From Butyrivibrio sp. AC2005 (lineage in GTDB: Bacteria; Bacillota; Clostridia; Lachnospirales; Lachnospiraceae): a DNA stretch of 64,000 bases. Positions within the stretch are counted from its first letter, which is position 1. Each line of letters opens with the position of its first letter. Under the pieces are notes generated by a model. It saw only the letters and a program-made list of their open reading frames with translations, made no database searches and had not been told where the DNA came from. The DNA is taken from assembly GCF_000424145.1 (NCBI RefSeq), contig NZ_KE384138.1, positions 200,104 to 264,103 on the forward strand. The letters are read 5' to 3'. Both the position numbers and the translations under genes were made by a program. Positions 1-7,788 of the stretch are shown here, piece by piece.

Positions 1-56
1 TACAACAAGTACCCTGATTTTGTCTTGTTTTGCTGTTTGCAGGGTAGAGCCGTACA
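1..56. repeat. Edge copy of the inverted-motif repeat seen at 15.97-16.26 kb
   Basis: Contains TACAAC, a short spacer and TACCCTGAT, then a second partial unit with GCAGGGTA and TACAA. The same blocks, in the same order and with similar spacing, form the array at 15968-16262. The copy is cut by the window edge, so its true length is unknown. Confidence 0.7.
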
Positions 57-80
57 AAAAAGGGCTGACAAGCAGCCCTT
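55..80 (-). terminator. Rho-independent terminator of the sigma-factor operon
   Basis: A perfect AGGGCTG / CAGCCCT stem with a 5-base loop is followed on the minus strand by six Ts. It lies just beyond the stop of the last operon gene. Confidence 0.85.
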
Positions 81-90
81 CTACACAAAA

Positions 91-393
91 TCAATACATT
101 TCTGCGTGTTTGATACAAACCTCGGCAATAGCCATACTCATTGAGAAAAAACCCATAACAATCATCATGAAGGCTCCAGCTTTATCGTAAACAAATTTCT
201 GTTTTAATCCGCTGGCAAGAAGAACTTCAACTCCAAGTGATATCAGAATCAATGGCCAGGCAGCCACTATGCTTTCATAAGTGAACATCCCAAAAGTAGT
301 ATGTAGTAAAAACGCGGTTCCGAATCCTATGAAACAAAGTCCTGTGGTGATCGTTCCGACGCGGTGAGTCATGATTTGAGTTTTTTCATGCAT
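91..393 (-). CDS. Small three-span membrane protein (LiaF/DUF5668-like transmembrane module)
   Basis: A 100-residue integral membrane protein with three hydrophobic segments (about residues 13-31, 40-60 and 72-92) and no catalytic motif. Its layout resembles the small transmembrane modules that often accompany ECF sigma operons and DUF4097 proteins; this is recognition by eye, so the function is unknown. I chose the ATG at 393 because a GGAGAG ribosome site precedes it and its 8-base overlap with the upstream gene is typical of translational coupling. A longer frame to 432 would overlap much more. It is the last gene of a four-gene operon and is followed directly by a terminator. Confidence 0.75.
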   Translation of the reverse strand: MHEKTQIMTHRVGTITTGLCFIGFGTAFLLHTTFGMFTYESIVAAWPLILISLGVEVLLASGLKQKFVYDKAGAFMMIVMGFFSMSMAIAEVCIKHAEMY

Positions 394-1198
394 TTTTCTC
401 TCCTTTCTCACGATTATTATCCGTAGCCACAAAAGGAGCAGGTGTATTAATATTTGTAGTTGTTAATGGAGCAGCTGAATTATTCTCTGTCGCTGTAAAT
501 GGTGTAGGTGCATTATTCTCTGTCGCTGTAAATGGTGCAGGTGCATTATTCCCTGCCGCTGTAAATGACGCAGGTGCATTTTTTTCTGCTTCCGTAAATG
601 GTGCTGAACCATTAGTATTCATACCATAAGCCATATCGTATGAAGACTTCTCATCGATATACAGATTCTTCTTTTTTCCGCGAATGAGCTTAACTCCAAC
701 AGCAATAATAACGATTGCCACAACAAGTCTTGGAAGTGAATAGATAAAACCATCCACAGCATCATAGATAAACTGCATTCCTGTTAAATCAGCAAAAGCT
801 CTTAATCCGTCCATGATAGGATCCGTGATCAGGTTCCACAGCATGGAAACTCCTGCAATAATCAGTGCCCATGCACCTATCTTCTTTGCTGTCTCTGATT
901 TAATGTTGATCTCTTTTCCATCAAGAAGTTCATTCCAGAAGTAATCGTCCTGCAATCCCGCAAATACCTCAGGTCTGCAGGTTGCAATATTTCTTGCATG
1001 AAAAAAGCTATAGAAATACAAAACAATCGGTATCATCATAAACGCATCACTAAGTCCAAGAAATCCGATTATTCCAATCATTCCGAAGAAGCCAAGCATA
1101 AGACTTGCTCCCATTTTCATAAAGCCCATATACATCTCTGCAGCACCGGGCAGAAATGAAAATATAAAATTAAAAAATCCTCTCTTTTGTGCTTTCAT
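386..1198 (-). CDS. Membrane protein with C-terminal 11-residue tandem repeats
   Basis: 270 residues. Hydrophobic segments lie near residues 10-62 (two spans), 106-124 and 154-173, followed by a charged GKKKN boundary. The tail (about 197-265) is a tandem repeat of an 11-residue unit of the form APxPFTATENN, encoded by roughly 33-bp DNA repeats at about 421-600. The N-terminal part resembles membrane proteins that Clostridia place between anti-sigma and LiaF-like genes; no enzymatic motif is visible. The repeat tail is hydrophilic, rich in Pro/Thr/Asn, and probably an extended stalk; repeat number could vary between strains. Third gene of the sigma operon, 18 bases after the anti-sigma gene and overlapping the next gene by 8. 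Confidence 0.75.
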   Translation of the reverse strand: MKAQKRGFFNFIFSFLPGAAEMYMGFMKMGASLMLGFFGMIGIIGFLGLSDAFMMIPIVLYFYSFFHARNIATCRPEVFAGLQDDYFWNELLDGKEINIKSETAKKIGAWALIIAGVSMLWNLITDPIMDGLRAFADLTGMQFIYDAVDGFIYSLPRLVVAIVIIAVGVKLIRGKKKNLYIDEKSSYDMAYGMNTNGSAPFTEAEKNAPASFTAAGNNAPAPFTATENNAPTPFTATENNSAAPLTTTNINTPAPFVATDNNREKGEKNA

Positions 1199-1216
1199 AT
1201 CAAATCTCCTTATCTT

Positions 1217-1591
1217 TTATCTGCCGATTGTCTCACTTATTAAGTGATTTCCCAGCATTTCCGAAACATAACTTGTAGTTTCTCTGGTGGTTGTTTTTCT
1301 TGCCTCAGCCTGCTCCTTCATAGCTGTAAAACCTTCACTTGCCGTTATAAACGGAGCTACCACCAAAAATAGAATCGCAGCAGCCATGGCCATGCACACC
1401 TGAAATTTGAATCTTGAATACTCTTTCTTTTTCTCTTCAAATGAAACTATTTCAACTTTGTTATTTTTCTCAAGTCTTTTTAAGACCTCTGCTTCAAAGC
1501 TTATGGGTGCTTCAAGCAGTCCTGACTGTTCTGTTGATTCTATCAGGCTATTTAGTTCTTCATCGCTTAAATATTTAAAATCGTCATTCAT
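1217..1591 (-). CDS. Putative anti-sigma factor, single-pass membrane protein
   Basis: 124 residues: an acidic helical N-terminal region (about 1-65), one membrane segment (about 68-88, Ala/Phe/Val rich) and a short extracytoplasmic tail. No zinc-binding HxxxCxxC motif is present, so it is not a classical ZAS protein. The anti-sigma role is inferred from position: its ATG overlaps the sigma-factor stop by four bases (ATGA), the usual coupling of a sigma factor with its membrane anti-sigma partner. Confidence 0.7.
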   Translation of the reverse strand: MNDDFKYLSDEELNSLIESTEQSGLLEAPISFEAEVLKRLEKNNKVEIVSFEEKKKEYSRFKFQVCMAMAAAILFLVVAPFITASEGFTAMKEQAEARKTTTRETTSYVSEMLGNHLISETIGR

Positions 1592-2133
1592 GCTTCAAGC
1601 CACTCCTTTCTACAGGTTTTCTTCAGCATTTCTTTTGCCCTGAAGATTCTTGTCTGTATGGTTTTAAGGTTGTCACCTTTTTCTTCCGCAATCTCTTTTG
1701 CTGTCCGCCCTCTTATAAAATGCTGCAGCGCTATGTCACTATAGGCTTCCGGAAGCTCTTCGCAGCACCTTGTGAAGGTGTTCATAATATCTTCTGTTTC
1801 ATAAATATCCGCCGGATTATTACTTGTGCTGCTCATTGCTGCCGAAATGCTTTCCGCCTGAGCAGGCATCTCATCTTCTGCTGTAGGTACCGTCTTTGCA
1901 GCTGCGCTCCGTAGATAATCCGTGCACTTATTTGCAGCAATCCTGCAAAGCCAGGCCTTTTCATTTTTTCCGTCAAACTGATCAATGTGCATATATGCTG
2001 AGAGGAAGGTCTCCTGAGCAATGTCCTCCGCGGTAAAATAGTCACCGGTCATCCTCAGGCAGATGGAAAAAATGAGGTTTTTGTACTCACCCATCCAGCG
2101 TATTAAGTTTTCTTTCGCCTCTATCTTCTCCAC
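1588..2133 (-). CDS. ECF-type RNA polymerase sigma factor
   Basis: 181 residues, normal for a group 4 sigma factor. Region 2 is visible at about residues 18-80 (RMTGDYFTAEDIAQETF, then AWLCRIAANKCTDYLRS) and region 4 at about 128-178 (LPEAYSDIALQHF, with the helix-turn-helix TAKEIAEEKGDNLKTIQTR). A long acidic linker separates them. The start is a GTG at 2133, preceded closely by a purine-rich GAAGGGAG; an internal ATG at 2094 lacks a good ribosome site. It heads the operon with its likely anti-sigma and two membrane proteins, suggesting control of a cell-envelope response. The target regulon cannot be read from the window. Confidence 0.9.
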   Translation of the reverse strand: MEKIEAKENLIRWMGEYKNLIFSICLRMTGDYFTAEDIAQETFLSAYMHIDQFDGKNEKAWLCRIAANKCTDYLRSAAAKTVPTAEDEMPAQAESISAAMSSTSNNPADIYETEDIMNTFTRCCEELPEAYSDIALQHFIRGRTAKEIAEEKGDNLKTIQTRIFRAKEMLKKTCRKEWLEA

Positions 2134-2240
2134 CTCCCTTCTTATTTCCTTAATTTTTTTGCTCTCATTACTTATAACGAGTGTAGCATAAAAAAATCTT
2201 CAGATTTTTTTAATTTTTTTGTATGTACATTCCTTCAGCG

Positions 2241-2280
2241 TAAAAAAAGAAGAACCTTGCCGGGCAAGGCTCCTCTTCCT
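2241..2280 (-). terminator. Rho-independent terminator behind the 23-codon gene
   Basis: CCTTGCC / GGCAAGG stem, extended by partly paired GAAGA / CTCTTC arms, followed on the minus strand by a run of seven Ts. It sits about 20 bases after the stop of the small ORF at 2301-2372. Confidence 0.85.
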
Positions 2281-2300
2281 TCTTTATGAATATTAAAATG

Positions 2301-2372
2301 TCACGCTACGTTGTGTTCCAATGTATAGATTTCCTCAAGTACTTCCTCAATTTTTTCAAAAAGTTTCTTCAT
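2301..2372 (-). CDS. 23-residue small protein of unknown function
   Basis: A short reading frame beginning MKKLFEKIEEVLEEI and ending LEHNVA, predicted as one amphipathic helix. Support for a real gene: a near-perfect AGGAGG ribosome site 8 bases upstream of the ATG, a strong terminator about 20 bases downstream, and a possible promoter (TTTACT, then TACAAT) upstream. It is transcribed divergently from the LysR regulator. No family is recognised. It could be a small membrane-associated or regulatory peptide, or a leader peptide read through into nothing. Confidence 0.6.
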   Translation of the reverse strand: MKKLFEKIEEVLEEIYTLEHNVA

Positions 2373-2498
2373 ATTCTGAGTCCTCCTTCTAAAAAATGCT
2401 GTGCTTTTATTATCTGTTTCTATTGTATTGTACTTTTCCAGTAAATCTGTAATCTGTTTCCTGTCTCTGATATAAAGATAACACCTTGAAGAGCTATT

Positions 2499-2530
2499 GT
2501 ATAATACATATAATAATAGATGTATTATAC
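2499..2530. promoter_or_regulatory. Perfect 11-bp inverted repeat upstream of the LysR gene
   Basis: GTATAATACAT and ATGTATTATAC are exact reverse complements with a 10-bp spacer, 70 bp upstream of the LysR ATG and between it and the divergent small gene. LysR-type regulators bind dyads of this kind (T-N11-A), so this is a likely autoregulatory site. A second short palindrome, ACCTTTAAGGT, overlaps its right end at 2529-2539. Confidence 0.6.
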
Positions 2531-2598
2531 CTTTAAGGTATATCTAATAACTGTTTATTCAGGCAGAGTTGTAGCCGGATCGCTTACAAGGAGGTTGT

Positions 2599-3486
2599 AT
2601 GGAACTTCGCCACATCAGATATTTTCTCACAATCGCAGAGGAAGGCAGTTTCACCAGAGCTGCAGAAAAATTATGTATAGCACAGCCGCCACTAAGCCGT
2701 CAGATACGAGACTTGGAGGAAGAACTGGGAACACAGCTTTTTGAGAGAAAAGCAAGAGGGCTTGCACTTACTGATGCCGGGGAACGCTTCATGCAGTACG
2801 CAAGACGTATCAAGCAATTGTCGGATCAATCCATCGAAGACTTACACACAATGCAGGATGGCCTGACAGGCAGACTATACCTTGCAACGGTCGAGGGACA
2901 GGCGCCCGCTCTTTTTGCAAACTGGATATACAATTTTAAAAAGAAATATCCCCTCGTTGAATACGAGGTCTGGAATGGAAATTCAGATGATGTAATAAAA
3001 AGAGTACATTCCGGATTAAATGAAGTCGGCGTCATAACTTTGCCCTATGATGAAGAAGGCCTGGACGGAAAACTTATAAACAAAGAACCCTGGGTTGCGA
3101 TTATTCCTAAGGGACATCCTCTTTCAAAAGGAAAGGGTAACAGTATCGAACTGAAGAAGCTCGCACCATACGAGCTTATCATCCCATCCCGAAGATCACG
3201 AAGAAAGGAAATCGAAAACTGGTTTGCTCCGCTTGGCCTCCAGCCAAAAATAATCTGCCGGATAGCGCACATGCTAAATGCATATGAGCTGACTGCTGCC
3301 GGAGTAGGCATAGCAATCTATCCGGCATCAGCAGGAAAATACGTGGGAGATGATGTTGTTATCAAACGAATAAAAAATCCTGATGTATCAGCAAGCTACG
3401 CTCTTGTAAAAAGCGCAGACCGCGATCTGTCCAAAGTTGCTGAGGCTTTCTGGGAGATGGTGAATGCAGAATTAATCAGACAGTAA
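2599..3486 (+). CDS. LysR-family transcriptional regulator
   Basis: 295 residues, a standard LysR length. The N-terminal winged helix-turn-helix is clear (MELRHIRYFLTIAEEGSFTR, then AAEKLCIAQPPLSRQIRDLE, residues 1-60), followed by a linker helix and a type-2 periplasmic-binding-like effector domain from about residue 90. The ATG at 2599 follows an AAGGAGG ribosome site with good spacing. It is transcribed divergently from the 23-residue gene across a perfect dyad and converges on the esterase-like gene, overlapping its 3' end by 15 bases. The effector is unknown; the N-terminus is of the CbbR/CatR-like type that responds to small metabolites. Confidence 0.93.
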   Translation: MELRHIRYFLTIAEEGSFTRAAEKLCIAQPPLSRQIRDLEEELGTQLFERKARGLALTDAGERFMQYARRIKQLSDQSIEDLHTMQDGLTGRLYLATVEGQAPALFANWIYNFKKKYPLVEYEVWNGNSDDVIKRVHSGLNEVGVITLPYDEEGLDGKLINKEPWVAIIPKGHPLSKGKGNSIELKKLAPYELIIPSRRSRRKEIENWFAPLGLQPKIICRIAHMLNAYELTAAGVGIAIYPASAGKYVGDDVVIKRIKNPDVSASYALVKSADRDLSKVAEAFWEMVNAELIRQ

Positions 3487-4191
3487 CCACGAAAATCCCT
3501 TCGCCATACGCAAATCAGGTTCCCTGAAATGATTACCCTGATTCCATTCAAGGATGCAATCTTTGCCCTGTGCTTTTAACAAATCCTGCATATTGCGAAT
3601 CCTGTCTCCCACAGTAGACATCACAGGATTCCTGGTCTTTTCCTCCTTATCCCCAAGGCTGAGATATATCTTGTCTGATTTAGTCTCATTATTCTTCATA
3701 TAATCAATGAAACCAGGAAACCATGCAGAAGGGGACGAAGCAGCCGCCCCGCTAAAAACATCTGTCCGATATATCGCCCACAAAGAAAATAATCCTGCAA
3801 GTGAATATCCACCAATATAGAAAACTTTATCGTTATTTCTATGTATAGGAGTATCTGTATATATATTTGTGTCGGTGCTCACATTTGTGTTTGAGCGAGC
3901 TATTATAAAATTTGTTTCTTTGTTGATTTCTGCTATATAATCTAAAATCTCATCAAGTGTCTTTTCTGCTCCCTCACCGAAATCCTCATCTCCGAATACA
4001 GCAGGTGCCTTCCATGGTGACAATTCACTATTCCAGTCATTGACTTTGAATGCTATTAACCGGAAATCCATATTCCCTGATATTTTCTGTATCTGGGCTA
4101 CTTCTTTTTCAACCCCTGCAAGATCATGCTCACCGACCACTTGGATTAAAACAGTTGAAGCTTCGGGATTGCCAAATTCATACTTTTCCAT
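3472..4191 (-). CDS. Alpha/beta-hydrolase, esterase-like
   Basis: 239 residues, no signal peptide, probably cytoplasmic. The nucleophile elbow G-Y-S-L-A-G lies at about residue 128-133, and a C-terminal histidine in GNHF (about residue 221) completes a plausible Ser-His pair. The segment LYLSLGDKEEKTRNPVM matches the post-nucleophile region of the Fes/IroE-type putative esterase family. A low-complexity Asn/Thr insertion (about 99-118) just before the elbow is unusual. Transcribed convergently with the LysR gene; no operon partner is evident. The substrate is unknown. Confidence 0.7.
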   Translation of the reverse strand: MEKYEFGNPEASTVLIQVVGEHDLAGVEKEVAQIQKISGNMDFRLIAFKVNDWNSELSPWKAPAVFGDEDFGEGAEKTLDEILDYIAEINKETNFIIARSNTNVSTDTNIYTDTPIHRNNDKVFYIGGYSLAGLFSLWAIYRTDVFSGAAASSPSAWFPGFIDYMKNNETKSDKIYLSLGDKEEKTRNPVMSTVGDRIRNMQDLLKAQGKDCILEWNQGNHFREPDLRMAKGFSWLLSD

Positions 4192-4375
4192 AGACAGCCT
4201 TTCTTATAGTTTTATACTTTGCTTCTTTTTTGTTTGTTAGTTTCTTTTTTGATTTCTTTTTACTGTTTTTTTGACTTCCTTTTGCTAATTTCTTTTACTA
4301 TTATAGTAACTTCGGATAAATGATTTATCCATAGCTTGGTCGCGTCTTTCCTTTCCGGTTTAGTATGATTATCCA

Positions 4376-4870
4376 CGCACTTCAGTCATTATTTCATATT
4401 TCGCATACAGTGACGCAATCAATATTTTAGTAGTAGACCAGCACATCCATTTTTGCACTTTTAGACTGACACATTTTAGCTTTCGAACAATATGTCTCCT
4501 GCATGAGTTCAGTCTACTCGAGGACAATTTTGAATATAGACGTAAGCAAAAAATAGCTGTTATTCCAACTCTGAGATTCTGTCGCCCATTGACGTAAATG
4601 TACATCGCTGGAAATATTTATATTCCTAACATTTTACGTCTATTCGGACTGATATTATCTCATTGGTATATTGCTCATATTTTACGGTAGACCCATATCT
4701 ATTTTTCCGCTTCCATTGACTGAATTTCCTCGGCTTGCGGAAACACACTTCCTCAATGAATTACGTCTATTCGCGAACAAATCAGCTCTTAGGAATAACA
4801 GCCATTTGGGGGTTAACCCAATTTTCTCAAATAAGCTCTTTCTGACGTAATAGTCTCTTCCCCAAATATA
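4376..4870. repeat. Dispersed ~495-bp non-coding repeat, copy A
   Basis: Aligns by eye, without long gaps, to 36317-36812 (copy B). Shared blocks include GACTGACAC, TATTATCTCATTGGTAT, TTTACGGTAGACC, ATTACGTCTATTCGCGAACA and GGAATAAC. It contains two copies of a 68-bp module (4464-4531 and 4718-4785) running from GACTGA to GAACAA/GGACAA. Inverted pairs occur within it: TAGACGTAA with TTACGTCTA, and GCTGTTATTCC with GGAATAACAGC. No conserved reading frame spans the two copies, so it is not coding. It lies between a hydrolase gene and the DUF4097 gene fragment. Bases 4192-4375 and 4871-4996 hold nothing I recognise. Confidence 0.8.
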
Positions 4871-4996
4871 GATAATTGTTCATTCTCAATACAACCAGAA
4901 TCTATAATTACTTGTTTTTAAAAAGCAGGAATTATATTCAAAGTATCTTAGTATTCAAAATTCATCTACAATGATATAAAAAGCAGGCAAACAAAA

Positions 4997-5031
4997 ATCC
5001 ACGGAACTCCCTATTTGAGAATTCCGTGGAT
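4997..5031 (-). terminator. Terminator of the split DUF4097 gene
   Basis: Perfect 10-bp stem ATCCACGGAA / TTCCGTGGAT beginning 5 bases after the stop codon, with TTTTTGTTT following on the minus strand. Confidence 0.85.
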
Positions 5032-5035
5032 AAAT

Positions 5036-5702
5036 CTACTCTGTAAACGATATATCCACCTTGCCACTGGTAAGATCAACCTTTATTTTCTTATCCCTGC
5101 CAGCATCACTCTTAAACTTTCTGTCAACCTTGCTGCCATCTAAAACAATAGAACCTGATGTGGATTCGAGCTTGTAATCATAATCATCCTTATTACCAAG
5201 AAGGTTCATACTGACTGTTCCTGACATAACATCAAGATCAACCTCATCAGCAGACATCCTGTCAAAAGTAATCATTCCGCTTGTCAGGTCTGCATCCAGC
5301 TCATTTGCTTTGCAATCTGTGGCATTAAAGGAACCTGAAGTGAGGTCAACATTAAGCTTTTCAACAATCACATTGCTAAGATCAATTTTACCTGAAGCAG
5401 CGCTGACCTTAAGCTCCTTACTCTCGACATCACAGGCAGCTGCGCGTCCTGAAGCAATGCTTACTTTTCCTTTTATATCAACACCATCGACATTGATGCT
5501 TCCTGAAGCAGCCTCCAGCTCAGCATCTATTACACCCGCATTCTCCGGAACAATAATTTTGTAATACTGATTCTTTGTCACTGATGAAAAGTTGAAACTA
5601 AATGAACTGCCTGAAGGCTGCTTAACTGTCAGCTTGTCGCCACTCTCGCTAACCCTCGGAATATTTTTTTCAGTAACCTGATACTCAAGCTTATATCCAT
5701 CA
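5036..5702 (-). pseudogene. 3' part of a DUF4097-family gene disrupted by a mobile element
   Basis: About 222 codons from GDGYKLEY onward. The sequence has the repetitive beta-strand pattern of DUF4097 (putative adhesin) proteins: GKVSIASGRAAACDVESKEL, then recurring SGxxxxDxxxAxELDxDLTSG units to the C-terminus. It lacks its own start and signal region; the upstream methionine frame to 5776 runs into the hairpin and inverted repeat of the inserted element and is not a genuine N-terminus. The missing N-terminal part is at 9187-9430, on the other side of the recombinase trio. The two parts are in the same frame, so precise excision would restore an extracytoplasmic protein of roughly 295-306 residues. 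Confidence 0.85.
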
Positions 5703-5732
5703 CCCATATGCCGATATTTTAGAAATGCCGAT
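5703..5732 (+). repeat. Left terminal inverted repeat of the RIT-type element
   Basis: Begins CCCATATGCCGATATTTTAG and ends AAATGCCGAT. It is the exact reverse complement of 9157-9186 over all 30 bases. Confidence 0.95.
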
Positions 5733-5750
5733 AATAAAAACTTTGAAATC

Positions 5751-5778
5751 CCATGCCTGAGCCTGTTGTCAGGCATGG
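5751..5778 (-). terminator. Hairpin inside the left end, probable terminator of the recombinase operon
   Basis: Perfect 10-bp stem CCATGCCTGA / TCAGGCATGG with an 8-base loop, 18 bases after the stop of the last recombinase gene. The T-run (GTTTTTATT) is displaced about 12 bases beyond the stem, so termination strength is uncertain. It would insulate the target gene from element transcription. Confidence 0.6.
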
Positions 5779-5795
5779 AAATAGAATATCGGCAT

Positions 5796-6839
5796 TTATT
5801 TTAAGCCGCACAGCCGTTTTAATACGTCTTCATCATCGGCATATTTAAACACCGCGTCATCTTTGAATACAGATTTATCACTGTCACTGAGCTTGTGGAG
5901 CGCCTCTCGTTTCATTTCTTCTGTAACCTTGGCGTAAAAGCGCGTTGTTTCTACATTTGAATGCCCAAGCCATTCTGAAATAGTCGGAAGTGGTACTTTT
6001 GCCTGATACAGATGCATGGCTCTTGTTCTTCTGAAGAGATGTGAATGGAGATGAATAAGATCTGGTTTCTTTTTACGAAGTTCATTTTCACATTCTGACA
6101 GTATTCTGCTTACATTGTCACTTGACATCTTGTTTCTTCGTCCATTTCGGAAAGAATAGAACAGGTAATCCTGTTCATTTTTCTCTGGATGATACCGCTC
6201 ACAATAGCTGCAGTATTGTCTCCAGATTTCCTTTGATAATGGAGTTATCCTATGTTTATTACCTTTGCCATAGAAATGAACATCAGCCTCTCCATTTGAT
6301 GTAGGCTTTATATCATGTGGTTTAAGTGACAATACTTCATTGATTCTAGCGCCGCTTTCATAAAGTAACGAAATAAGGAAGTGATCCCTTGTTGCATCAC
6401 GATTGGCATCAACACAATTCAAGATGCTCGCCACTTCATCTGTTGTTAGCCATGTAAATTCTATAATCCGGTCATCGTCATAATCGTTTATTTCACGGAT
6501 TTCTTCAAATTCATCAGAGGTTAAAGCTTTTTTCTTTAGCAGATAATGGCAAAAGCCGCGTACATCAGATAGTCTGTGATTTACAGTAGTTGCCACGTTT
6601 TTCCGTTCAGTATTCAACCATGACATAAAATCAATGACGTTAGCCTGATTAAAATCAGATGCCTGTAATGTAAGCAACGACACACCCTTTTGGGTTCCAA
6701 GATAATCAATGAACAGATTTATGCTATACCTGTATGATGCTATAGTGTCTTCATCACGGTTTCTTACACGTGGAAGGTAAACTTTTATAAACTCACCAAT
6801 AAGAGACACCAGTCGTGGATCCTTGGCACTAATCCTCAT
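5796..6839 (-). CDS. Tyrosine recombinase, third of the trio
   Basis: 347 residues starting MRISAKDPRL at 6839, overlapping the preceding gene by 11 bases; the frame continues upstream to 7091 but that part is antisense-like filler within the second gene. The N-terminal core-binding (SAM-like) domain is at about 15-125 (RNRDEDTIASYRYSINLFID). The catalytic domain shows Arg in SGARINEVLSL, Lys in FYGKGNKHRITPL, His-x-x-Arg in HSHLFRRTRA, His in WLGHSN and Tyr in TRFYAKV. All catalytic residues are present, so it should be active. It is last in the operon and is followed by a hairpin. Confidence 0.92.
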   Translation of the reverse strand: MRISAKDPRLVSLIGEFIKVYLPRVRNRDEDTIASYRYSINLFIDYLGTQKGVSLLTLQASDFNQANVIDFMSWLNTERKNVATTVNHRLSDVRGFCHYLLKKKALTSDEFEEIREINDYDDDRIIEFTWLTTDEVASILNCVDANRDATRDHFLISLLYESGARINEVLSLKPHDIKPTSNGEADVHFYGKGNKHRITPLSKEIWRQYCSYCERYHPEKNEQDYLFYSFRNGRRNKMSSDNVSRILSECENELRKKKPDLIHLHSHLFRRTRAMHLYQAKVPLPTISEWLGHSNVETTRFYAKVTEEMKREALHKLSDSDKSVFKDDAVFKYADDEDVLKRLCGLK

Positions 6840-7788
6840 CACAGGACACCTCCTCTCCGTATATCCTGGAGAGCATATCCCAATCGATGCCCTTTGCTTT
6901 CCGAAGATTCTCGGGAAGCAGATGGACATAGTATAGTGTAGAGGTAAGCTCAGAATGCCCCATATAAGCTGAAAGATATGTAAGAAGTTCCATAACATCT
7001 TTCCCGCTATTGATCCACTTGATGATATTCCTTGACGCAAAAGCATGCCTAAGATCATATGGGCGGGGATTACCTTTCCACTGTATACCACATGTTTTAA
7101 TTATCCTTCGCCAAACATTGTTGTACCAGGATGTTTCATACTGAGTCCCATCCCACTTTTGAAAGAACCATTCCCGTTTGCCTGCTAATGCATCATACCT
7201 TTTGCAGAGTTTTAACATATCGTCAGACATGATTATGTGACGATCTTTATGACGTTTTGATTGGCGAATATATAAATCACCTGTATTAAGGTCTATATCT
7301 TCCGTGCGTATTGCAGGTGGTTCCTGTGGACGTAATCCACAGCAGTAAATCAAACGGGAATATACAGGAAGTACTATCTCAGGAAGAAATCTTTTACCGC
7401 ACGTTGCTCCTTGAACCGAGTCTATTGCATTAAACAGACCTGAAAGTTCCGCATCAGTAAACAGGTATGGATTATAAGCGGTTCTTTTCACAGTGTAATC
7501 ACCATCAGGGATATAGTCCTCATACCCCAGGAAGTTCAGATATCTGGTGTATTCCCTGAGCAAAGCGATAAATGCCGCTTTGCTATTGTTAGAGTAAGGA
7601 TAAAATGCTAGCCATTCATCAATCATTTCCGGCGTTACTAACTCCGAGTCAGGGAATTTTTCAACACAGAATCTTATGAATGGCGGAACGGAAGAACGAT
7701 AAGTTGCAGTAGCATACCCAACAGATGTCCTGTATGACATCATTTCCTCAAATGCATTATTCAACCTTTTTTCAAGCGTCATAATCAA
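6829..7788 (-). CDS. Tyrosine recombinase, second of the trio
   Basis: 319 residues. N-terminal core-binding domain at about 5-90; catalytic domain with Arg in YCCGLRPQEPPAIR, the box-II motif YDLRHAFASR, GH in AYMGHSE and Tyr in STLYYVHL. The first His of the usual H-x-x-R box is a Tyr here, a substitution common in this group. Its ATG overlaps the stop of the first recombinase by four bases and its own end overlaps the third gene by 11, giving the fully coupled trio arrangement typical of RIT elements. Confidence 0.92.
   Translation of the reverse strand: MIMTLEKRLNNAFEEMMSYRTSVGYATATYRSSVPPFIRFCVEKFPDSELVTPEMIDEWLAFYPYSNNSKAAFIALLREYTRYLNFLGYEDYIPDGDYTVKRTAYNPYLFTDAELSGLFNAIDSVQGATCGKRFLPEIVLPVYSRLIYCCGLRPQEPPAIRTEDIDLNTGDLYIRQSKRHKDRHIIMSDDMLKLCKRYDALAGKREWFFQKWDGTQYETSWYNNVWRRIIKTCGIQWKGNPRPYDLRHAFASRNIIKWINSGKDVMELLTYLSAYMGHSELTSTLYYVHLLPENLRKAKGIDWDMLSRIYGEEVSCDED

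Noticed and set aside
4369..4605. 78-codon minus-strand frame inside repeat copy A
   Set aside because: Not conserved in copy B, no ribosome site, no domain.
5036..5776. Complete DUF4097 protein of 246 residues
   Set aside because: Its first 24 codons are inverted repeat and hairpin of the mobile element; the true N-terminus lies at 9430.
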